A stretch of 64,000 nucleotides of DNA from assembly GCF_902459695.1 (NCBI RefSeq), contig NZ_CABPRZ010000006.1:124001-188000 (forward strand). The letters run 5' to 3'. Source of the DNA: Pandoraea terrae (GTDB lineage Bacteria > Pseudomonadota > Gammaproteobacteria > Burkholderiales > Burkholderiaceae). Below, piece after piece: positions 1-9,577 of this stretch (within the stretch, counting starts at the first letter, position 1; each line of letters begins with the position of its first letter). Made by a program: the position numbers and the translations under genes. Below the pieces are notes generated by a model that worked only from the letters and a program-made list of their open reading frames with translations, made no database searches and was not told where the DNA came from.

Positions 1-52
1 GCCAATGATTTAACCTGCATACCGTTCGTGGCCCGAGGATGTACAGCGCCGA

Positions 53-970
53 TCAGCCGTGAATTTCGCGCATAAAGCTGACGAATGCTCTCAGCTTGCC
101 AGGCATACGTGAACGATGCGGATAGTAGAGGTAGAACGGCGCGCCCGGCACGCAGTGTCGCTCCAGAAGCGGAACGATACGTCCGTCGTCAAGCGCCGGC
201 TCGGCGAACTGCCTGTACACGTACGCAAGGCCGAGCCCGTTTGCGGCAGCGTCCATCACACTGCGCATTTCGTTGAAAACCAGGTTACCTTCGACGTGCA
301 TCTCGAACGGCGCTCTACGGCTGCCAAAGCGCCATTCGAAAAAGCGGCCACTGCCGCCAAAGCGCTGGCGGATGCAGCGATGACCGAACAGATCGTCGGG
401 GCTATAAGGCGTGCCGTGAAGGTCCAGATACGCCGAAGAGGCGACGACGACCGTCTTCTGATCCGGGCCAAGCGGCACTGCGACCATGTCTTGCTGTACG
501 GCGTGCCCGAGCCGGATCCCGGCATCGAAACCGGTCCCCACAATGTCGACAAGCCGGTCGTCGATCGTGACGTCGAACGTGATGTCTGGGTACCGTTCGA
601 CGAAAGCCTTTTGAAATGGCTGAACGAAACAGGCGTAGGCCACGTAAGACGTATTGATACGCAAAACACCCTTGGGCATATCGACCGTCTCGCCAATGTG
701 TTGAACGGACTCCGAGATCCTTTCCAACGCAGGGCCGAGCGACTCCAGTAGCTGGGCTCCCGACTCGGTCAGTGCGACGCTGCGGGTGGTGCGATTGAAA
801 AGCCGAACGTTAAGTTGCGCCTCCAAGTTCTTGATCGTCCGCGAAATTGCGGTTGGCGTGATCTGCAGTTCCACTGCCGCCTGGCTGAAATTTCTGTGAC
901 GGGCGACGGCTTCGAACGCCAATAAAGCCGTCAGGCTCGGGTGTGCCTTCAGCTGTGGTCCAAAAATCAT
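53..970 (-). CDS. LysR-family transcriptional regulator
   Basis: About 305 residues, the usual length for a LysR regulator. The N-terminus carries the winged helix-turn-helix (NFSQAAVELQITPTAISRTI), followed by a periplasmic-binding-like effector domain. I start it at the ATG giving MIFGPQLKAHPSL rather than 7 codons upstream, because this sets the HTH at its normal distance from the start. It is divergent from the short-chain dehydrogenase at 1156, and a perfect inverted repeat lies between them, so it probably controls that gene and itself. The effector is unknown. It resembles the GcvA/DsdC-like branch more than the CatM/BenM branch, but I cannot resolve that by eye. Confidence 0.9.
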   Translation of the reverse strand: MIFGPQLKAHPSLTALLAFEAVARHRNFSQAAVELQITPTAISRTIKNLEAQLNVRLFNRTTRSVALTESGAQLLESLGPALERISESVQHIGETVDMPKGVLRINTSYVAYACFVQPFQKAFVERYPDITFDVTIDDRLVDIVGTGFDAGIRLGHAVQQDMVAVPLGPDQKTVVVASSAYLDLHGTPYSPDDLFGHRCIRQRFGGSGRFFEWRFGSRRAPFEMHVEGNLVFNEMRSVMDAAANGLGLAYVYRQFAEPALDDGRIVPLLERHCVPGAPFYLYYPHRSRMPGKLRAFVSFMREIHG

Positions 971-992
971 GTTACCTCCGCACCAATACACA

Positions 993-1013
993 TTATGAAT
1001 TTAAAGTTCATAA
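993..1013. promoter_or_regulatory. Inverted repeat, likely LysR operator
   Basis: TTATGAA-N7-TTCATAA is a perfect 7-bp dyad 23 bases upstream of the LysR start and inside the divergent intergenic region. It contains the T-N11-A geometry typical of LysR binding sites. Binding by the adjacent regulator is inferred. Confidence 0.6.
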
Positions 1014-1155
1014 CGAGTGTAATCGAGCGGTGATTCCCGGACGATGCCCGGCCCCCTATCCTTGCAGCTCATCCTCGACCGCCTATCAGTAACCAGCGAT
1101 TACGAGGGGAAGCCCAACGCAATGTTGATTTTGCACACAACGCAAGGAACCCACT

Positions 1156-1824
1156 TTGAAAACCTATCTTGTCTTAGGTGCCGGCCCGGGGATCGGGCTC
1201 GCAACAGCCGAGCAATTCGCAGCCCATGGCTACCGCATTGTCCTCGCATCGCGCTCCGAAGCCCGTCTCGAAGGTGCCATCAGGTCGCTGCGTGAGTCGG
1301 GAGTCGACGTCGTGTTCGAAAGCGCCGACGCGTCGAACCCGGTAGCGGTTCAGCAACTGATTCAGCGCCACGAAAACGACCTCGAAGTGCTCCACTACAA
1401 CGCTGGCGTGCTGCACTATGACGCGAGTGGCACGGTGCTGACGCGCCCTCTCGATGCTGAGACCGCCGCCAGCCTGACTCACGATGCAAACGTCAACCTC
1501 GTGAGTGCCTTGGCCGCCGTGCAAGCGGCAAAACAAGTGCTTTCGCTCCGTGGCGGCGGTACGATCCTGCTGACCGGCGGAGGCTTCGGCATCGAGCCAA
1601 GTCCCGACTTCATCAATATCAGCGTTGCGAAGGCAGGCCTCCGTGCTGCGGCGAAGGCTCTTTTCGAGCCGCTGCGCGCCCACAACATCCACCTTGCAAC
1701 AGTGACCGTTTGCACATTCGTGTCCCCCGAAACAAACAAGCCCAAGGAAATCGCCGAGGCGTTCTGGACTCTGCATGAGCAGACGGATGCGAAATCGTGG
1801 GAATGGGAAAAAATCGTAACCTGA
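1156..1824 (+). CDS. Short-chain dehydrogenase-like protein with altered active site
   Basis: 222 residues with an N-terminal Rossmann glycine motif (VLGAGPGIGLA, residues 6-16) and the NAG motif near residue 82, so NAD(P) binding is likely. The usual YxxxK catalytic pair is incomplete: Lys159 is present (SVAKAG), but the position of the Tyr is Ile155. It is therefore either a non-canonical reductase or a nucleotide-binding protein without classical SDR chemistry. The start is a TTG preceded by AAGGAA. It is divergent from the LysR gene and convergent with the RND gene. Substrate unknown. Confidence 0.8.
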   Translation: MKTYLVLGAGPGIGLATAEQFAAHGYRIVLASRSEARLEGAIRSLRESGVDVVFESADASNPVAVQQLIQRHENDLEVLHYNAGVLHYDASGTVLTRPLDAETAASLTHDANVNLVSALAAVQAAKQVLSLRGGGTILLTGGGFGIEPSPDFINISVAKAGLRAAAKALFEPLRAHNIHLATVTVCTFVSPETNKPKEIAEAFWTLHEQTDAKSWEWEKIVT

Positions 1825-1870
1825 GTCAAACGGTCGCCAATTCGCCCCCAGGCCCAACGCCTTCCATCGA

Positions 1871-4366
1871 TCACAGTCCAACGACTTGTTGCCCGGCATC
1901 GACCTGTTCCGTGACGCCCGACTGGCGCAGGCTCGCGGGAGTCTCCCCGCCAACCGCGCCGACACCGACCGATGCGCGCTCGCGCAACAGGAAGTGCCCC
2001 AATGCCGGCAGCAGGATCAGCGCGCCCAACATGTTCCACAAGAACATGAAGGCCAGCAGGATCCCCATGTCGCCCTGGAACTTGATTGGCGAGAAGGCCC
2101 ACGTCGCCACCGCGATGCCCAAGGTGATGCCGGTCAGCACGACCACCTTGCCGGTAAAGAGCAAGGCACCATAGTAGGCCTCTGACAGGCGCTTGCCCGC
2201 CCGCAAATTCGCCAGCGTCACGCTCAGCACGTACAGTGCGTAGTCGACGCCGATCCCTACACCGAGGGCCACCACCGGCAAAGTCGCTACCTTCACGCCG
2301 ATACCGAGCCATACCATCAGCGCCTCGGACAGTATCGACGTCAGTACCAGGGGCAGCACTGCGCACAGCACCGCCCGCCATGAACGGAATGTGATGAAGG
2401 CCAGAATGATCACCGCACCGTAGACCAGCATCAGCATCTGCCGGTTGGCCTGCTTGACCACGATGTTGGTCGCGGCCTCGACGCCCGCATTCCCGGCCGC
2501 CGGCAGGAAGCGGGCCGCCTCACTGTTGTACTGCGCACCGAACTCGTCGACCAGCCTCGAGACCGCTGTGAGTGTGTCCGCCTTATGGTCTGTCAGATAC
2601 GTCTGGATAGTCAGGAAACTGCACTGCGCATCCAGGGTTTCGCGCGGCGCATACTGGGTCACGGAATTGATGCTGGCCTGATCGCGCGAGAGCTCATACC
2701 ACTTCGGGTTGCCCTCTGCGAAACCCACGAGACCGTTCTTGGCGGTGCCCACGAACGACAGCGTCGATTCCACGCCGGGCAGCGCCCGCAGGCGAGACTC
2801 GAGGGCGTGCACGCGAAGCAGCGTCGAATATTCCGAGCAGCGGCCCTTAGGCGTGGGCACCATCACCGTATAGACATCGCTGCTTGCCGCATAATGGCCC
2901 ACCACATAGGCATTGTCGCGGTTGTAGCGCGAATCGGCCCGCAGCTCGGGCGCCCCCGGATCCAGATCCCCGATCTTCAGATCGAGGCTGACCACGAACC
3001 CTGCCCCCCCCAAAGCCGCGGCGGCGACCACCGCCAGACTCGCCCATTTGCGCTCGGTAAACAGGTCCAGGAAGGCCCAGAACGGATGCTTGCGGTGTTG
3101 CCCGTCTTCGGACTCCATCCGCTCGGCCTTGAGGCTGCGCAGGGCCGCCGTCGGACTCACGCCGGCATACGACAGCAGGATCGGCAGCAGCACCAGGTTG
3201 GTAAAGATCAGGACCGCCACGCCCAAGCTCGCGGCCAACGCCAGATCCTGAATCACGGGGATCTTGATGACCATCAGCACCGCGAATCCAACGGCATCGG
3301 CCAGCAGCGCGGTCAGTCCCGCCAGGAACAGCCGCCGGAACGTCAGGCGCGCGGCCATCAGCTTCGGGGCGCCGCGCCCGATATCCTGCATGATGCCGTT
3401 CATCTTCTGCGCGCCATGGCTCATGCCAATGGCGAACACCAGGAACGGCACCAGGATCGAGTACGGATTCAACGTGAACCCGAGCAAGGGCAACAGACCC
3501 AGCAGCCAAATCACCGCCACCAGCGAACAGGTGACGACCAGCAGAGTGCTGCGCCAGCAGCGCGTGTACCAGAACAGCACCGCTGTACAAATGGCGATGG
3601 CGACCGCGAAGAACAGCAGAATCTGACGCAAGCCATCGAGCAGGTCGCCGGCCACCTTGGCGAAACCGGTCACGTGTATCTGAATGTCCTGCGATTGGTA
3701 CTTGGCGCGCAGTTGCTCAAGCTTGTGGTTGAGCGCCTGATAGTCCAGCGGCTTGCCCGTGTTGTAGTCGACATCGAGCAGCGGTAGCAGCACGATAGTG
3801 GATTTGTAGTCGGCCGCCACCAGTTGCCCGATCTGACCCGAGCGCTCGATGTTGTTGCGCAGCTCGGCCAGCTTCGCGGGCGATCCGTCAAAGCCATCGG
3901 GCATCACGGGCCCGCCTTCCAATCCCTGCTCGGTCACCGCCATCCAGCGCACCGCGGCCATGTAGATCGACTTCATGTAGGCCCGGTCCACCCCCTGGTA
4001 CAGATACACTTCGTCATTGATCTTGCGCAGCTTCTCCAGGTACTCCGGGTAGAAGACGGAGTCACGCTTGGTGGCCACCGTTATGCGCAAGACATTGCCG
4101 GAGCCGGAAAGCTGCTGGGCGAACTGCCGGAAGTTGGAAACATACGGGTGTTCGCTGGGCAGCATGCGCTCGAAGCTAGCCGCGAGCTGCAGCTTGCTGG
4201 CCTGCAAGCCGAGCACGATTGTGATCAGGGCGCACAGGACGACGACGATCCGCCGGTGGTTGAAGAACAGCCGCTCGACTCGGGAGCCCGACTGTTTGTC
4301 GAAGCTCGCAGGATGCTGATAATCGACAGACGGACCGTGCTCGCCTGCTTCCTTAAGGTGATTCAT
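1871..4366 (-). CDS. RND/MMPL-family membrane transporter
   Basis: 831 residues with two repeats of a large extracytoplasmic domain followed by clustered transmembrane helices. A first helix lies near residue 37 (IVVVLCALITIVLGLQ) and helix groups lie around residues 235-410 and 640-800, the layout of the MMPL/HpnN-like RND group. It overlaps the upstream YCF48-like gene by 4 bases (ATGA), so the two are translationally coupled. With the DUF1329 and DUF1302 genes just upstream it forms a module seen beside pathways for hydrophobic compounds. Movement of a lipid-like or aromatic substrate is an inference, and the direction of transport is not known. Confidence 0.85.
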   Translation of the reverse strand: MNHLKEAGEHGPSVDYQHPASFDKQSGSRVERLFFNHRRIVVVLCALITIVLGLQASKLQLAASFERMLPSEHPYVSNFRQFAQQLSGSGNVLRITVATKRDSVFYPEYLEKLRKINDEVYLYQGVDRAYMKSIYMAAVRWMAVTEQGLEGGPVMPDGFDGSPAKLAELRNNIERSGQIGQLVAADYKSTIVLLPLLDVDYNTGKPLDYQALNHKLEQLRAKYQSQDIQIHVTGFAKVAGDLLDGLRQILLFFAVAIAICTAVLFWYTRCWRSTLLVVTCSLVAVIWLLGLLPLLGFTLNPYSILVPFLVFAIGMSHGAQKMNGIMQDIGRGAPKLMAARLTFRRLFLAGLTALLADAVGFAVLMVIKIPVIQDLALAASLGVAVLIFTNLVLLPILLSYAGVSPTAALRSLKAERMESEDGQHRKHPFWAFLDLFTERKWASLAVVAAAALGGAGFVVSLDLKIGDLDPGAPELRADSRYNRDNAYVVGHYAASSDVYTVMVPTPKGRCSEYSTLLRVHALESRLRALPGVESTLSFVGTAKNGLVGFAEGNPKWYELSRDQASINSVTQYAPRETLDAQCSFLTIQTYLTDHKADTLTAVSRLVDEFGAQYNSEAARFLPAAGNAGVEAATNIVVKQANRQMLMLVYGAVIILAFITFRSWRAVLCAVLPLVLTSILSEALMVWLGIGVKVATLPVVALGVGIGVDYALYVLSVTLANLRAGKRLSEAYYGALLFTGKVVVLTGITLGIAVATWAFSPIKFQGDMGILLAFMFLWNMLGALILLPALGHFLLRERASVGVGAVGGETPASLRQSGVTEQVDAGQQVVGL

Positions 4367-5412
4367 GATCCAGAAGCTCCAGTCTTTTGCACCGGCAGTT
4401 CAACAAGGCCGGCCCCACGCACCCCCACGGCGATCATGCCGCCATGAGCCGTGCCGACAACCGCGGACAGTGGCGCGCGCCGCTCAGGCACGGCCTCAAA
4501 GCGCCTGCCCCCGTCCTCGCTACGGACGATCTCCCCGGCCTGGCTCACCATAACGACGCGCTTGTCATCGAGCATTGCCGCACCGGTCCAGGCATTGCCG
4601 CTGCCCGTCTTTATCTCCGACCAGCTCTGCCCGCGGTCGCGGGAGACGAAGGCATGCCCCCGCAAGCCGAACACCAGAACACCGTTACCGGGCACGCCCG
4701 TGAGTCCAAAGAAGCTGCCTTCGTAAGGAGACTTGACCGCGATGAAGTGCTCCGCGCGATCGGTCGACACAAAGATGGCACCGCGCTCGCCCACGATGTA
4801 GAGCGCATCGCCCACCGCACGAATCCCATAGAGGTGGCTGCCTTCAGAATTGGGCACGTGTTGCTCCCACCGCTCCCAGGTCTTGCCGCCGTCGCCAGTA
4901 CGCAGCATCAGCCCGAAGGCACCCACCACGAATCCATTGGTTTCGTCAGCAAAGTAGACATCGAGGATCGGGTCGCCCGCGTTGGTGGCAGGCGCGCCCG
5001 CATCCTTGGGCAACTGAGCCAATTGCGCCCCGTCGAGTTGCTTGCTCCAAGTCTTGCCACCATCGCTCGTGGCGAGTACGACGCCGCTATGCCCCACCGC
5101 CCAGCCCTTTTGCGGCGTAGCGAAGTAGACGCTTGTCAGCGTTACGCTCACCGGCACCTTCGCCTGCGACCAGCTCTTGCCGTCATCATCGGAGGCAATG
5201 ATGATGCCGCTCTCCCCCACCGCCACAATCCGGTTCCCGGCGCGTGCCACAGCTATGAGCACCGATGACGCCGCCCGCACACTCTGGGCCGCGGGTTGCG
5301 CCAACGGGTCGAGCGGGTCCAGATCGAGCGCCACACAAGGCCAGGCGGCCAGAGCCAGAATGGCTCCGACCACCCAAGCCCGCCGGCGGCTCGCACGTTC
5401 CAATATGCGCAT
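4363..5412 (-). CDS. YCF48/HCF136-like beta-propeller exported protein
   Basis: About 349 residues. An N-terminal signal-like hydrophobic stretch (WVVGAILALAAWPCVA) is followed by repeated blades with the sequence signature DGGKTW or DxGxSW (for example SDGGKTWSK, GDGGKTWER, RDRGQSWSE), typical of BNR/YCF48 propellers. It probably acts in the periplasm as an assembly or scaffold partner of the transporter encoded immediately downstream, with which it overlaps by 4 bases. The start is set at MRILERASRRR; an ATG 11 codons upstream is possible. Photosystem II stability protein is the historical name of the family, not a function here. Confidence 0.8.
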   Translation of the reverse strand: MRILERASRRRAWVVGAILALAAWPCVALDLDPLDPLAQPAAQSVRAASSVLIAVARAGNRIVAVGESGIIIASDDDGKSWSQAKVPVSVTLTSVYFATPQKGWAVGHSGVVLATSDGGKTWSKQLDGAQLAQLPKDAGAPATNAGDPILDVYFADETNGFVVGAFGLMLRTGDGGKTWERWEQHVPNSEGSHLYGIRAVGDALYIVGERGAIFVSTDRAEHFIAVKSPYEGSFFGLTGVPGNGVLVFGLRGHAFVSRDRGQSWSEIKTGSGNAWTGAAMLDDKRVVMVSQAGEIVRSEDGGRRFEAVPERRAPLSAVVGTAHGGMIAVGVRGAGLVELPVQKTGASGS

Positions 5413-5446
5413 TGCTTTCACCTTCTCGTGCATGCTGGCCGTCAAC

Positions 5447-6793
5447 CTACCGCACGCCCTTGTTGAGCATGCCTTCCGGCGTATACAAGCTCACCGGGAA
5501 CGGTTTGACGATTTCATGGTGCAGCTTCTGGTCGTTATGGATGGTCAAGGTGTAGCTGCCCTTGAGCAGGTCCAGGGTTTCCATATTCTGCATGTACAGC
5601 GCCGGCAGTTCATACATCAGCGTCGGGAACGCGATCGTGGTGTGCCAGAGCGTGCCTTGCCCATCAAAGGTGTCGCCAAGCACCGCGACCCAGCTGTCTT
5701 CATCCACATAGATCTTGCGGCGGGCCCGTACATCACGCTGTCCTGCTCGCACGGTCCCCTCGATCTCCCAGACACGATGCAGTTCCCAACGCACATATTC
5801 TGGATTCGCAAAGTGCTTGCCCGTCACCTCCTTGTCGGACTTCAGGAAGAAACCGTTCATGTTGTAGGGAATGTACATCTCCCGCTTGCCCACGATCTTC
5901 CAGTCGTAGCGGTCCATTGGCCCGAAGAACACGAACGGCTCGTCAAAGAAATCGACGCCCGAGTTGACGAAGTTCGGCGTGTCGCAACACAGGTTGGGCG
6001 CCCGGCGCACGCGCCGCTGCCCCACCAGGTATTGCCAGGAGGCCCGGGTGTCGTCAAGCTTGTCCTCGAATATCACCAGTTCCCCCGCGCGCACCGATGG
6101 CTCAGTTACCGATTGCAGCGCGGCAAAGTAGAACCCCTTCTCGACGGATTCGGGAGATTCGCCCTTGATGTAGTACGGCCGCTGAATTTCGTTGTTCCCG
6201 CCAGTGCCAATCGACGCCGAGCCGTTCGAATCGACCACGTAGCTGCGGAAATACCAGTTTTCGCTACCGGGCGCCACGCGCAGCGCGTGGTTCCACATCA
6301 CTTCCACGCCACTCTTCGGGATCGGGAACGGAGGCCCGCCATAGGCACCCTTCACGGCGTAGCCGTCGAGCTTGGCGCGCGTGGCGTTCTTGAACGTCTC
6401 GTCGTACACCCATTGCGGCGCCGCCGCCGTGCGATGGGTCGGATAGACGTTGATCTTGTAGTCCGCGTATTTTTTCAGCAGATACTTCTGGCCCTCATCG
6501 AGCTTGTCCGAGTACTGCGCCATGTTGGCCGCCGTGATCGTCAGCAGCGGTTTTTCATTGGCGAACGGGTCAGGCCGGGGCTGGCCGGACTTGTAGCCCG
6601 CCGGCACCTTGGTATAGCCGCCGTCCCAAGCAGGGATCGTGCCCTCCTTGTTGCCGGCCTTCTCGCCACCGAGTGGCGTGAGTTCGGTTTTGAGCTTGGC
6701 GGCCTCCTCAGGGCTCACGGCCGCCGATACGCTGCCCGTGCCGGCCATAGCGATGGCAAGCACTGCCAGTGCGAGGGTATTCAGGGTTTTCAT
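5447..6793 (-). CDS. DUF1329 periplasmic/outer-membrane-associated protein
   Basis: 448 residues, starting with a clear Sec signal peptide (MKTLNTLALAVLAIAMAGTG) with cleavage likely after VSA. The body matches the DUF1329 family (LolA/LolB-like fold in family descriptions), which is nearly always next to DUF1302 genes. It sits 21 bases after the DUF1302 stop and 34 bases before the YCF48-like gene. Handling of a hydrophobic substrate between the outer membrane and the RND transporter is the likely role, inferred from context. Confidence 0.85.
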   Translation of the reverse strand: MKTLNTLALAVLAIAMAGTGSVSAAVSPEEAAKLKTELTPLGGEKAGNKEGTIPAWDGGYTKVPAGYKSGQPRPDPFANEKPLLTITAANMAQYSDKLDEGQKYLLKKYADYKINVYPTHRTAAAPQWVYDETFKNATRAKLDGYAVKGAYGGPPFPIPKSGVEVMWNHALRVAPGSENWYFRSYVVDSNGSASIGTGGNNEIQRPYYIKGESPESVEKGFYFAALQSVTEPSVRAGELVIFEDKLDDTRASWQYLVGQRRVRRAPNLCCDTPNFVNSGVDFFDEPFVFFGPMDRYDWKIVGKREMYIPYNMNGFFLKSDKEVTGKHFANPEYVRWELHRVWEIEGTVRAGQRDVRARRKIYVDEDSWVAVLGDTFDGQGTLWHTTIAFPTLMYELPALYMQNMETLDLLKGSYTLTIHNDQKLHHEIVKPFPVSLYTPEGMLNKGVR

Positions 6794-6814
6794 AGGGTGT
6801 CTCCGAGTCCGTTA

Positions 6815-8494
6815 TCAGAATGTGCGTTGCAGCGACAAGGACACGAAGTCCCGATCGCGGAGGCTTTGGTTGAAGGTCAGACGGCCGTCCGCCCCAAGCG
6901 CGGGGCCGCCGCTGCCGTAAAAGTGCGTGTAGTTCAGCCCGACCTTCCAGACCTGCTGATACACGCCTTTGAGCCCGATACTGAGGTCGCCCCCCTTCCT
7001 CGCGCCGCCATTGAACTGCTGAACCACGGACGAATTCCCGTGCGGGTTAAAACCGACACCGATCGGTGCTGACAGGTCAAAGCCCGGAAACACCTGGAAC
7101 CACTGCGGCTCCAACACAAAGCGCACGCCCCAGGCATCCCGCGACGCGTTGGCCGCCAGGGCGCCCGGGTTCTTGGTGATGCTCGTGCGACGGTTCCAGC
7201 CAGCCTCGGCCGTCAGCGTGGCTGAATTCCACAGCGGCGAGCGGTTAAAGACAAAGATGGCCGACAAATTGGCGTGCGCGGAGTTGCCTACCGCATACAG
7301 GGCCTGCCCGTTGATCCCTCCGGAACCATTCGGACTGGCATCGATTTGCGGGTCGCTGACGAGCGGCGTATTCCGGCGTATCGAGGCTTCTCCCGCCAGA
7401 TTGAAGCCCGCGACTTCCGTGCTGAAGCTCGCGCCGAACGATCTGACGTTCTCCGGGTAGACGAGTTGATAATTGAATGGAAAACCAGGCACAAATGCGC
7501 CAAGCGGCCGCAAGTAGGTCTGGAACAGCTTGTCGTGATACTGCATCGCGTAGAAGCCGAACTCGACGTCCGACCCCGTCGGCCGCCAGCGCACTTGCGC
7601 ACCGCCCTGCCCTGAATTCCTCGCCGTCAAATCGCCGACCCGGGGAGCCCCGAAACCGGGCGCCAGCAGGAAACGTTCGCCACCGTCGTCAAACACATCG
7701 GCCGACGAGAAGTAGCTTCCTACCGCCGGAATACGCGACTTGCGGAACTCGAACTGATAATAACCACCGACCGTCACGTTATCCAAAAGCTGGAACTGGC
7801 CTGAAATCTGGTTGACCGGAAGAATGATTTCCTTGAATTGCGAGTTAGGCACCGACAACAGCTTGACGTAGTCCACCGGCGATTGTCCATACGCGATGCC
7901 GTTGGCCCCGAAGAACAGCGTCTCGCCGTAAATCAACGAGTGACGTCCCAGCCGAACGTTGCCGCGATCACCATTGGCATACACAAAGGCATCGAGCACC
8001 TCGACTTTACGACCGTGCAAGTCCCGCGTCGCCGCGGTAAACTCATTGAAGGGCACCGACGTCTGGTTGGCCCGGCCTGGGGCATCGTTGCTGTTCGACC
8101 GGTTATAGACCGTGTCATACCAGGCGGCGCCGCTAACGCGCGCGCCGAACCTTTGCTGGTAGCTGAAATCGAGCTCGGACAACACATCGAGGCGGTTCGA
8201 AATCAGCCCCCGCTTGAAATTCCGATCGCCATCGTCAAGATTTATGTTGTTGATGTTGGCGGCCGCGTTGTCATTCACCAGATTATCGTCCCGGCCCGAG
8301 ACTCGCTGCGCCGCGCTGTATTTAAATGTGTTATCCCAACGAAGCTTGATATCCGGATTCCCGGTATCAATGTCAAACGCGTATGCCTGCCCCGCCGCCC
8401 CGAGGGCTAACACCGCCATACTGATCGCCCGCCGCGTGCGAATTGGACCACTGCCCCCCGACTGCTCTTTGCGCCTTGCCTTGATGATGCCCAC
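6815..8494 (-). CDS. DUF1302 outer-membrane beta-barrel-like protein
   Basis: About 559 residues from a GTG start preceded by AGGAGGAG; the open frame extends 54 codons further upstream, but nothing supports a start there. A signal peptide ends near AAGQAYA. The chain is rich in alternating aromatic and hydrophobic strands and ends in a C-terminal phenylalanine (SLSLQRTF), the signature for BAM-dependent outer-membrane barrels. DUF1302 proteins are proposed channels for hydrophobic compounds. It follows the catechol dioxygenase by 80 bases in the same direction, so it may be co-transcribed with the meta-cleavage genes. Confidence 0.85.
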   Translation of the reverse strand: MGIIKARRKEQSGGSGPIRTRRAISMAVLALGAAGQAYAFDIDTGNPDIKLRWDNTFKYSAAQRVSGRDDNLVNDNAAANINNINLDDGDRNFKRGLISNRLDVLSELDFSYQQRFGARVSGAAWYDTVYNRSNSNDAPGRANQTSVPFNEFTAATRDLHGRKVEVLDAFVYANGDRGNVRLGRHSLIYGETLFFGANGIAYGQSPVDYVKLLSVPNSQFKEIILPVNQISGQFQLLDNVTVGGYYQFEFRKSRIPAVGSYFSSADVFDDGGERFLLAPGFGAPRVGDLTARNSGQGGAQVRWRPTGSDVEFGFYAMQYHDKLFQTYLRPLGAFVPGFPFNYQLVYPENVRSFGASFSTEVAGFNLAGEASIRRNTPLVSDPQIDASPNGSGGINGQALYAVGNSAHANLSAIFVFNRSPLWNSATLTAEAGWNRRTSITKNPGALAANASRDAWGVRFVLEPQWFQVFPGFDLSAPIGVGFNPHGNSSVVQQFNGGARKGGDLSIGLKGVYQQVWKVGLNYTHFYGSGGPALGADGRLTFNQSLRDRDFVSLSLQRTF

Positions 8495-8574
8495 GTTGTC
8501 TTCTCCTCCTGCCTTGCGCCATGTTGATGTATGTTTGGCTGCGCTGCGTCGTCTACCCCCTGATTCCGACCGTG

Positions 8575-9507
8575 TCAGGTCAACACCGTAAGAAAACTCT
8601 CCCGTGGGATGTTGTCCTGTGAGAATGTCGCCGCGCCGAGTTCGGTCGTGTCCCAAGTCAGCACCGGGGTATCCGGATAGTGGACATATCCCCCGGTAAA
8701 GACCTCGTTGCGGTTACCCGATGGATCGAAGAAGTAGATCGTCGCCCCGCGCGTTACACCGTGTCGGTTAGGACCGACATCCACCGGAATTCGGTACTTC
8801 CCAATCATGTCGGCCGCATGCACGACGTCGTTGACCGATTCGAGCAGGAAGGAGACATGGTGAAACTTGTTCGGCTCCAGTTGGAGAATGAATGCAACGT
8901 CGTGAGGTTTCGTCGAACAACTAAGGAAGAGCGCGCGAGATGCCTTGGAATCGGCGTCGATGAGCCGCTCGCTCATATCGAACTCGAAGACCTCCTGGAA
9001 CAGCTTGGCGTTTTGATCGAGATTCACGCCACCCAGCAAGATATGGTCGATGCGATTGATGCGAAAGCCGCGGATCACGCCTTCGTCTGGCATGACGCCG
9101 GGATTGAACGTTCCCAGCGTGTTACCGATCTGCTCCTTCTCAGCGTATAACTGCATGGTGTGGCCACTGGGCAAGACGAATTGAATGCGCCTCCCGCTTT
9201 TCGGAAAGACGCCTGCCGCGATTCGCTCCACCTGCAATCCAAAAGCCTCAATCTTCGCTTCAAGGTCGACGAGGGTCTTGTCGTCGTAAACCTTGAATGC
9301 AAAGTAATCCAGCCCGGACGAGTCCGCCTCTCTCAACACAACGCTGTGGTGATCATGCTCGTCCCACGCCTTGTAATAGACTCGCCCCTGATCGTCGCTC
9401 ATCACTTCATGCAACCCCATGCGGTCGCCGTAATGTTTCCGCGACGCCACCATGTCCAGCACGCGGATGCAGACTTCACCTAACCGCAAAACGCCTCGCA
9501 ATGCCAT
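8575..9507 (-). CDS. dmpB: Catechol 2,3-dioxygenase (extradiol, XylE/DmpB type)
   Basis: 310 residues, the length of XylE/DmpB (307). It has two vicinal-oxygen-chelate modules with iron ligands at His155 (RIDHILL), His216/217 (FHHVSF) and Glu268 (GNRNEVF), plus the C-terminal ending MTVLT-like (FLTVLT). It opens catechol or a substituted catechol between C2 and C3 to a hydroxymuconic semialdehyde using Fe(II) and O2. I start it at MALRGVLRLG, with GGAGAC upstream. The substituent preference cannot be read from the sequence. The XylT-like ferredoxin at 19379 may reactivate it. Confidence 0.93.
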   Translation of the reverse strand: MALRGVLRLGEVCIRVLDMVASRKHYGDRMGLHEVMSDDQGRVYYKAWDEHDHHSVVLREADSSGLDYFAFKVYDDKTLVDLEAKIEAFGLQVERIAAGVFPKSGRRIQFVLPSGHTMQLYAEKEQIGNTLGTFNPGVMPDEGVIRGFRINRIDHILLGGVNLDQNAKLFQEVFEFDMSERLIDADSKASRALFLSCSTKPHDVAFILQLEPNKFHHVSFLLESVNDVVHAADMIGKYRIPVDVGPNRHGVTRGATIYFFDPSGNRNEVFTGGYVHYPDTPVLTWDTTELGAATFSQDNIPRESFLTVLT

Positions 9508-9577
9508 TTCTGTCTCCTTGGTTTTAGTTCGCCCTTTTCCCGCACGCATCGCCCCGAGTGGTGTCCTCGCCAACTAA

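Noticed and set aside
2585-3787. 400-codon plus-strand frame inside the RND gene
   Set aside because: His/Gln/Arg-rich shadow of the transporter reading frame.
5177-7072. 631-codon plus-strand frame opposite YCF48, DUF1329 and DUF1302 genes
   Set aside because: Antisense shadow; the leftward genes have signal peptides and family motifs.
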